Positions 34,075 through 38,754 of a stretch of DNA of 38,754 nt are shown here, one piece after another; position 1 is the first letter of the stretch; every line of letters begins with the position of its first letter. Made by a program: the position numbers and the translations under genes. The stretch comes from Lentisphaerota bacterium (GTDB lineage: Bacteria; Verrucomicrobiota; Lentisphaeria; Victivallales; Victivallaceae): positions 1-38,754 of the forward strand of contig SUWE01000024.1 in assembly GCA_015061615.1 (NCBI GenBank), given 5' to 3'. Under the pieces are notes generated by a model. The model was not told the origin of the DNA, made no database searches, and saw nothing but the letters and a program-made list of their open reading frames with translations.

Positions 34075-34104
34075 ATCATATCTTTCGTTGAAATCTGTCT
34101 GTAA

Positions 34105-34899
34105 TTACTTTCTCCAGTGCCAATACCATTTGGTGTTGTCACCGTCATCCATGGTCATATCAGCGTAATAAATAGATCCGGGAGTTTCGTCGAGCTGTTT
34201 ACGGCTGCTGACATGTCCGTCGAGCCAAAGCATATTTGCTGAAAGCTGATGCCAGCCGTAGAGGATACCGCCGCTGTTGTACACAATTCCGCCGGTCTTG
34301 CAGCCGATGTAATAGTAACCGTTTTCGTTGCCGCTGCTGTAAACAGCAACAGTGTCGCCCATGTAGAACTGACCAGAGGGTCTCTTACTCTGACCGACTT
34401 TCGGCCAAAGATATGTGCCGCTGCCCATTGTGGGGGATGAACCATACCATTCGCCGCCGTTGGCAAGTCCCTGAGCAACGCCGTAACCGTTACCCCAGGT
34501 AAAAGCACCGTAGGCAGTCTGGTCATCACTGACATCACGGCTCGGGCAGAGCCAGACACTTTCAGTGGCACTTTCACTTGGAACAGGGATATAACCCAAT
34601 TTACCAAGAAGAGGACCGACTGAGTTCAAAGACTGATCGGGATTTCCAGGAGTTACAAAATCATAACCATCAATAACTTTTCGGAAAATAGCAATGGGAA
34701 TGTAATCCGCATAATCTTCACAATACTGCATCACAGCACTGCCGCCCTGTTTAAGGTTGTTGATACAAGCTGCGGCTCTGCCGCGTTCACGGGCGCTGTT
34801 GAGTGCAGGCAGCAGAATTGCCGCCAGAATGGCGATGATGGCGATAACAACGAGAAGTTCGATAAGAGTGAAGCGTGTGTTTTTAAAGTTCATTTTCAT
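34105..34899 (-). CDS. Pseudopilin-like protein (H-X9-DG family), copy B
   Basis: A 264-residue protein beginning MKMNFKNTR then [18 protein letters not shown], the prepilin peptidase recognition site and N-terminal helix, and ending with [13 protein letters not shown] followed by a tryptophan-rich tail (KWYWHWRK). Very similar in plan and motifs to the next gene upstream ([41 protein letters not shown]). Likely an exported, filament- or surface-associated protein of the locus. AAGGGA precedes the ATG. Second gene of the operon starting at 35775. Confidence 0.85.
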   Translation of the reverse strand: MKMNFKNTRFTLIELLVVIAIIAILAAILLPALNSARERGRAAACINNLKQGGSAVMQYCEDYADYIPIAIFRKVIDGYDFVTPGNPDQSLNSVGPLLGKLGYIPVPSESATESVWLCPSRDVSDDQTAYGAFTWGNGYGVAQGLANGGEWYGSSPTMGSGTYLWPKVGQSKRPSGQFYMGDTVAVYSSGNENGYYYIGCKTGGIVYNSGGILYGWHQLSANMLWLDGHVSSRKQLDETPGSIYYADMTMDDGDNTKWYWHWRK

Positions 34900-34953
34900 A
34901 ATTAATCCCTTATGTTAGTTTCAGGGGATAAAAACTATTCCCCAGTAATCAAT

Positions 34954-35775
34954 TTAATCTTTCATCCAATGCCAGTACCATTTGGCAGCCTTGGAATCAT
35001 CCAGCAGCATATCTGCATAGTAGATCGCACCTGGACGGGCATCGGGCTGCTTGCGGCTGCTGACATGACCGTCAAGCCAGAGAATATTGGCAGAAAGCTG
35101 ATGCCAGCCGTAAAGCATACCGCCATTGGAACTTTCATCCGGTTCAAATCTTGAATCTTTAGGACCGATATAATAACAACCATTACTGCGGTCTTTACCA
35201 ATGGTATCGCCCATATAGAACTGAGCCGAGGCGCGTTTGCTCTGACCGACTTTTGGCCAGATAGGTGAACCGTTACCCTGTGAGTTTGCTCCGCCGTATT
35301 CCATATCGTAAAAAAGCCCCATTGCCACACCGTAACCCTGACCATACTTGAAAGCACCTTTGATGGAATGTCTTTCAGGATCAGGGTCAAGATTGTTATT
35401 GCGGCTCGGGCAGAACCAAACGTGTGAGCTTGTTCCATCAGTCGGAGTATCAACATAGCCGAGTTTTGCTAAAACTGCAACTGTGCTGTTTTCTTTAGTT
35501 GAACTTGAAGCTCCGTCGGTGGCAAAGCTGTAACCGTCTATCACCTTTTTGAAAGCGGCAACAGGGATATAATCATTAAAGTCTTCGCAATACGACAACA
35601 TCGCACTGCCGCCCTGTTTGAGATTGCTGATACAGCTTGCCGCCAGACCGCGTTCACGCGCGCTGTTGAGTGCAGGCAGCAGGATCGCCGCCAGAATGGC
35701 GATGATGGCGATTACTACCAGCAGTTCGATCAGAGTAAAACTTGCTGAACGCTTCGATCGGTACTCTTTTTTCAT
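34954..35775 (-). CDS. Pseudopilin-like protein (H-X9-DG family), copy A
   Basis: A 273-residue protein beginning [12 protein letters not shown] then [18 protein letters not shown], and carrying [32 protein letters not shown] and [13 protein letters not shown]. It is a tandem paralogue of copy B, 54 nt apart. First gene of the operon (two pseudopilins, 1038-aa hydrolase, GH78-like). Upstream, on the minus strand, lie an SD (AAGGA), a -10-like TATAAT (35843-35848) without a good -35, and the bipartite motif at 35860-35901 shared with the CE15/araC intergenic region, so expression is probably activator-dependent. Confidence 0.85.
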   Translation of the reverse strand: MKKEYRSKRSASFTLIELLVVIAIIAILAAILLPALNSARERGLAASCISNLKQGGSAMLSYCEDFNDYIPVAAFKKVIDGYSFATDGASSSTKENSTVAVLAKLGYVDTPTDGTSSHVWFCPSRNNNLDPDPERHSIKGAFKYGQGYGVAMGLFYDMEYGGANSQGNGSPIWPKVGQSKRASAQFYMGDTIGKDRSNGCYYIGPKDSRFEPDESSNGGMLYGWHQLSANILWLDGHVSSRKQPDARPGAIYYADMLLDDSKAAKWYWHWMKD

Positions 35776-35859
35776 GTCTTTGTTTCCTTTCTTTTTTGGG
35801 GGATACCCCTGTGATTTTCAGTTTACCTGCAATAAATATATGATTATATTTTTTTATTC

Positions 35860-35901
35860 ACCTTGATTATTCCGTCAACGAGTGGTATATTTACGCCAAA
35901 C
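35860..35901 (-). promoter_or_regulatory. Bipartite operator upstream of the pseudopilin operon
   Basis: On the minus strand GTTTGGCGTAAATATAC (35885-35901) is followed after 18 bp by TCAAGGT (35860-35866), then 11 bp to TATAAT (35843-35848). The identical bipartite arrangement lies at 37339-37380. It sits where an AraC-type activator would bind just upstream of a promoter lacking a -35 box. Confidence 0.6.
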
Positions 35902-35929
35902 CATCTGTTTCCAAATCAATTTTTTTCTT

Positions 35930-37279
35930 TCATTTACTGCTGTGGCAATTCATTTCTTCTGCGACGAATTTCAAAAGTTGCCACCAGTCAAATCCCGTCA
36001 GACCGTGATCCTCTGTCCGGCGGAAATAACCGAGATATCTTCCGATGGCGGAATTGTCATAAGAATCTGGATAATTGACCGCAGGCAATCCGGTTTTTCC
36101 CAGAAATTCCCACACACAGCTTGCCGCTTTGCAGGCAAGAAATTCCCCCTCAGTATCGAACCACGGATTGTCGTATCCGCCGACCAGCAAACGCCGCGGA
36201 GCAATGGCGGCAAGCAGAAGATGCTGATCGAAAGTCAGAAGTTTTGCGGGGTTGCGTTCATACTTTTTGTACGCTTTGCAGTACCAGTGGGAAAACATCC
36301 GCATCTGAGTGGCGATATTTTCGCCGAAGTCACGCTTTGCCAGAGTGACACCTCCGCCGCCGCACTGCACCGGCACACAAACAGAAAACCTTTCATCGCG
36401 TGCCGCCGCCAGCAGTGCGGCTTTGCCCAATCGGGAACAACCTGTAACGATAGTTTGTTTTGCATTGATAAACGGGAGTTTTTCCGCCAGATCGACTCCT
36501 CTTGAAAGCGCCCACGCCCATGCTCCCAGAGCGGTAATATTGTCCGTGCGGCTCTCATCGCGCTTGCCCCACAATTCAAAAACACCGGTATAAGCAAAAT
36601 TATGCTGCTGAAAATCTGGATTTTTCTCATCACTTTCGGGGTCGGGGGATATATCCATATAACACGCACTTACAACAGCATACCCTGCGCTCAAGATCAT
36701 CTGTATCGGCAAGTGATAGCGGTTTTCAGGGGCAAGTCTCTTGCCGCGCGGTGCAGTGAATTTATATGTGTCAGGATAGTGCGCAGGTCTTGACGGAATA
36801 ATAACCTCTTTGTCGTTGAGCAAAGTATGATTGCCGTGATAGTTGAGATACATTATCAAGGGAACGGGCTTTTTTGCGTGACGCGGAGCAATCACCAGCC
36901 AGTTTATGACAGGTCCTGATTTATCTGCTTTGAAGTACATTTTGTATTGTGAACGCAAACCGAATCCTGCAAGGGTGACGACGTTTTCTTCAACTTTTTC
37001 GATTATAAGATGTTCAGGCGCTGGCGGCTCCTGACCGAACATTTCCTTTGCAAAAATATCGAGGATCTCTTTACGGCGAATTTTCCACTCGTCAACAGTT
37101 GTCACCTTTTTGCCGTTGACAAAGGTCAGCGGATCTTCCAGAGTATAAGGTGCGATTTTTGCAGGGTCGTAATTGGGTTTATCATAATCGGCACGAATAT
37201 CAGGAATTTTACTTTCTCCTGCGTTACCGGCAACGGCACAAAATAGTGAAAAAATGACAGCGGCAGTAAAATTTTTCAT
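35930..37279 (-). CDS. CE15-type (glucuronoyl esterase-like) secreted esterase
   Basis: A 449-residue alpha/beta hydrolase with a signal peptide (1-20). GCSRLGKA (280-287) is the characteristic CE15 nucleophile elbow with Ser282; EDHGLTGFDWW supplies His425. CE15 enzymes cleave esters between glucuronic acid of xylan and lignin alcohols or similar. The canonical acid position after the nucleophile (usually Glu in an ESG-like motif) reads QCGGGG here, so an acid in GGYDNPWFD (Asp370 or Asp375) may substitute, as reported for some bacterial CE15. AAGGAG lies 7 nt before the ATG. It is divergent from the AraC gene and shares the bipartite operator with the pseudopilin operon. Confidence 0.8.
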   Translation of the reverse strand: MKNFTAAVIFSLFCAVAGNAGESKIPDIRADYDKPNYDPAKIAPYTLEDPLTFVNGKKVTTVDEWKIRRKEILDIFAKEMFGQEPPAPEHLIIEKVEENVVTLAGFGLRSQYKMYFKADKSGPVINWLVIAPRHAKKPVPLIMYLNYHGNHTLLNDKEVIIPSRPAHYPDTYKFTAPRGKRLAPENRYHLPIQMILSAGYAVVSACYMDISPDPESDEKNPDFQQHNFAYTGVFELWGKRDESRTDNITALGAWAWALSRGVDLAEKLPFINAKQTIVTGCSRLGKAALLAAARDERFSVCVPVQCGGGGVTLAKRDFGENIATQMRMFSHWYCKAYKKYERNPAKLLTFDQHLLLAAIAPRRLLVGGYDNPWFDTEGEFLACKAASCVWEFLGKTGLPAVNYPDSYDNSAIGRYLGYFRRTEDHGLTGFDWWQLLKFVAEEMNCHSSK

Positions 37280-37338
37280 ACAACACTCCTTTCATTTTGA
37301 GCTTTTCTCATAAAAAATACATTCTTTTTACAAAATAA

Positions 37339-37380
37339 ACCTTGAAAATTAAGACAAATGGCAGTATTTTTACGCCAAAC
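37339..37380 (-). promoter_or_regulatory. Bipartite operator between CE15 esterase and araC
   Basis: On the minus strand GTTTGGCGTAAAAATAC (37364-37380) is followed after exactly 18 bp by TCAAGGT (37339-37345), matching 35860-35901 in sequence, order and spacing. It ends 15 nt before the araC start codon, so it could both activate the esterase gene and repress araC. Confidence 0.6.
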
Positions 37381-37395
37381 AGGGGATTTTTGATT

Positions 37396-38274
37396 ATGCG
37401 TCACGATTATACTTCAGAACTGTCTTATTACACCCAGGGGGAGCTTCTGCCGTTGTCGGTATTTTATGTCGATGGCGACCATCCGGACAAACTTTTTCAC
37501 GATCACAAGTTTGTGGAAATCGTGATAATCACCAGGGGCAAACTTATCCATATTGCCGGGAATCAGTGCTGTGAAATAAAAAAAGGGGATGTTCTGGTGA
37601 TTCCGCCGGGAGTGATCCATGCTTACGATCATGCCGCCGGAGCGGGCGTATTGAATCTTATTTTCGACAATAATAAACTGCCGATACCTCAGCTTGACAG
37701 CGGGGAATTTCCGCTCTTCGGACAGTTTTTCCCGAAGGATAAAGAGTCCGGACAGAGCGTGGAACCGTTGATAAATCTGAATGATGAAGTGCTGTCACAG
37801 GTTATTTCGCTGATAAACCGTATTGATGACGAGATAAAAAGTTCCCGTCCGGGAGCAATGTTTTATTCGCTTGCGTTGTTTATGGAGGTTTTGACAGTTA
37901 TCTCCCGCACCGGCAGTTTGCAAACCCCTGCGGAACGTCCCCGTTTTCTGGTCGGTGATGCCCTGCGGTATATGAACAGGCATTTTTTTGAAGAGGTCAC
38001 ATTGAGCAAACTTGCCCGGATATCCTGCATGAGTGAACGCAGTTTTCAGCGCCACTTTCATCAGGCGCTGGGGTGTTCGCCGATGGAGCATCTTTTGAAA
38101 ATACGCCTGCGGCATGTGCAGGAACAGTTGATAACCAGTGATGCGGAAATCGGTGAAATCGCACTCAACTGCGGTTTTTATGACAGTAATTATCTCTGTA
38201 AAAAGTTCAAAGCCGTTTTCGGAATAACTCCGTCACAGTTCAGACAGAAAAAACAACTGCCGAACAAAAAGTAG
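37396..38274 (+). CDS. AraC-family regulator with cupin-type sensor domain
   Basis: A 292-residue regulator. The N-terminal half is a cupin sensor (LFHDHKFVEIVIITRGKL, then KGDVLVIPPGVIHAYD), and about residues 190-285 are the AraC/XylS double helix-turn-helix (EEVTLSKLARISCMSERSFQRHF and EIGEIALNCGFYDSNYLCKKFKAVFG). The start is ATG 37396, with AGGGGA 9 nt upstream; an in-frame TTG 54 nt earlier lies inside the operator and is not preferred. Divergent from the CE15 gene. The bipartite motif shared by the CE15/araC gap and the pseudopilin operon is the obvious candidate for its binding site. Confidence 0.85.
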   Translation: MRHDYTSELSYYTQGELLPLSVFYVDGDHPDKLFHDHKFVEIVIITRGKLIHIAGNQCCEIKKGDVLVIPPGVIHAYDHAAGAGVLNLIFDNNKLPIPQLDSGEFPLFGQFFPKDKESGQSVEPLINLNDEVLSQVISLINRIDDEIKSSRPGAMFYSLALFMEVLTVISRTGSLQTPAERPRFLVGDALRYMNRHFFEEVTLSKLARISCMSERSFQRHFHQALGCSPMEHLLKIRLRHVQEQLITSDAEIGEIALNCGFYDSNYLCKKFKAVFGITPSQFRQKKQLPNKK

Positions 38275-38339
38275 TTTGCAAATGACCCACTTTCTGCAGT
38301 CTCCGGGGGGAACGCTGAATTATAGCGGCACACCAAATC

Positions 38340-38374
38340 TGTCCGACCTGTCCGACTTGTCTGACCTGTCCGAC
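38340..38374 (+). repeat. 9-bp tandem repeat (TGTCCGACC), four copies
   Basis: Units at 38340, 38349, 38358 and 38367 read TGTCCGACC, TGTCCGACT, TGTCTGACC and TGTCCGAC(A). Confidence 0.8.
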
Positions 38375-38381
38375 AAAGTGC

Positions 38382-38419
38382 CTTGCCACGGCGTAGCCCG
38401 CAGGGCGAAGACGGGCGCC
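38382..38419 (+). repeat. REP-like dispersed repeat, copy 4
   Basis: The pattern is CTTGCCACGGCGTAGCCC, two bases, then AGGGCGAAGACGGGCGCC. It is the most complete copy of the family at 5581, 5792 and 5997, with complementary halves able to form a stem-loop. Confidence 0.65.
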
Positions 38420-38521
38420 CCATAACGACTGCACGCCACAGCGGGTATCAAGAGCGTGTCAGCCCGCAAGCCGCTTGGGGTTGTGTTTGCAAATGACCCA
38501 CTTTCTGCGGTCTCTTGGGTA

Positions 38522-38645
38522 GAGCTGCCAACTATGAATACTGGGAATACTGGGAATACTGGGGGTGGGCTTGTGAGTGTCTGCAAACACCCCGCTCAGA
38601 CTGCAACCCGCGCCGCCCCCTTAAAAACCAGATATTATGAGAGAC
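38522..38645 (+). repeat. Intergenic repeat, right copy
   Basis: 38522-38551 is a perfect 30-bp reverse complement of 70-99; AATACTGGG is repeated three times at 38537-38563; TATGAGAGAC (38636-38645) matches the inverted 58-67. Spacing between the blocks is longer than in the left copy. Confidence 0.75.
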
Positions 38646-38668
38646 ACAAGAGGTCTCTCATTTTTTTT
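38637..38668 (+). terminator. Intrinsic terminator at right end
   Basis: ATGAGAGAC (38637-38645) pairs with GTCTCTCAT (38653-38661) around a 7-nt loop, followed by a run of T to 38668. It could end araC transcripts about 360 nt downstream of the stop codon or a repeat-encoded transcript. Confidence 0.65.
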
Positions 38669-38754
38669 GCAAAAAAAACAAAAGTGGTTTGCCTCTTGAT
38701 AAAAACGGATTTATGTTAATCCAAGAACACCGAAGTCGCATAGTGCGCTTCAAA

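Larger units (their letters stand above)
38275..38514 (+). repeat. Direct repeat pair TTTGCAAATGACCCAC...
   Basis: The 23 bases at 38275-38297 recur identically at 38486-38508, each followed after one or two bases by GTCTC. The first copy starts one base after the araC stop codon. Related inverted copies lie at 113-136 and 153-180. Confidence 0.75.
38275..38754. other. Gene-free repeat region at right end
   Basis: No credible gene was found in these 480 nt. The stretch contains two copies of a TTTGCAAATGACCCAC repeat (38275 and 38486), a 9-bp tandem repeat (38340-38374), a REP-like repeat (38382-38419), the right copy of the window-end repeat (38522-38551), an AATACTGGG triplication and a terminator (38637-38668). 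Confidence 0.7.

Noticed and set aside
38275-38563. Tandem and direct repeats as a CRISPR array
   Set aside because: Units are 9 bp without spacers, or two 23-bp copies about 190 bp apart; no cas genes are nearby.
38320-38719. Short frames on both strands in the right-end repeats
   Set aside because: They translate tandem repeats into low-complexity peptides, lack SDs and span a terminator.

Overview
The window looks like a chromosomal segment of a Lentisphaerota/Victivallis-type bacterium (Verrucomicrobiota superphylum). The basis is three pseudopilin-like proteins with the N-terminus [18 protein letters not shown] and a C-terminal W/YLDGHVS motif, which are hugely expanded in that group, together with many secreted or multidomain carbohydrate-active proteins under AraC-type regulators, and moderate GC. 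This is inference from gene style; no rRNA, tRNA, CRISPR array or intact transposase was seen.

Left part (1-6.2 kb): a two-domain GxDLY/SGNH esterase with its own promoter, then minus-strand genes in two transcription units. The first encodes two tiny membrane proteins (one only 53 aa). The second encodes a pentapeptide-repeat protein with a very acidic tail, a double AAA+ ATPase and a gamma-glutamylcyclotransferase-fold protein. Both units start at promoters sharing a palindrome (GACA-N5-TGTC) placed exactly 13 bp before TATATTATG, and a strong terminator separates the pentapeptide gene from the ATPase gene. Next comes about 880 nt without a gene, holding an 18-bp terminal-inverted-repeat element with RNA-like hairpins, a terminator and REP-like repeats.

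Middle part (6.2-17 kb): a GHL6-like glycosidase with its own promoter, then a six-gene minus-strand carbohydrate operon (beta-propeller, GH2 hydrolase, sugar isomerase-like TIM barrel, pseudopilin, CBM9/TIM-barrel secreted protein, small secreted protein) divergent from an AraC regulator. The shared intergenic region has helically phased repeats. The operon is a patchwork of CCGG-free and CCGG-rich DNA, with borders inside genes.

17-23.3 kb: a TPR protein plus a DUF4037 nucleotidyltransferase-like protein, converging on a three-gene operon made of two tandemly duplicated ThuA-like/PHP-like proteins and a secreted metallophosphoesterase.

23.4-29.1 kb: a housekeeping operon nusA-infB-rbfA-nrnA-nfo with a consensus promoter and a leader terminator that can pair with upstream RNA.

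29.1-38.3 kb: a second carbohydrate locus. Two pseudopilins, a 1038-aa LamG/CBM9-like/hydrolase protein and a GH78-like protein form one minus-strand operon. A CE15-type esterase is divergent from a second AraC regulator. The esterase and the pseudopilin operon share a 42-bp bipartite upstream motif, probably the AraC binding site. The two window ends carry copies of one intergenic repeat in opposite orientation.
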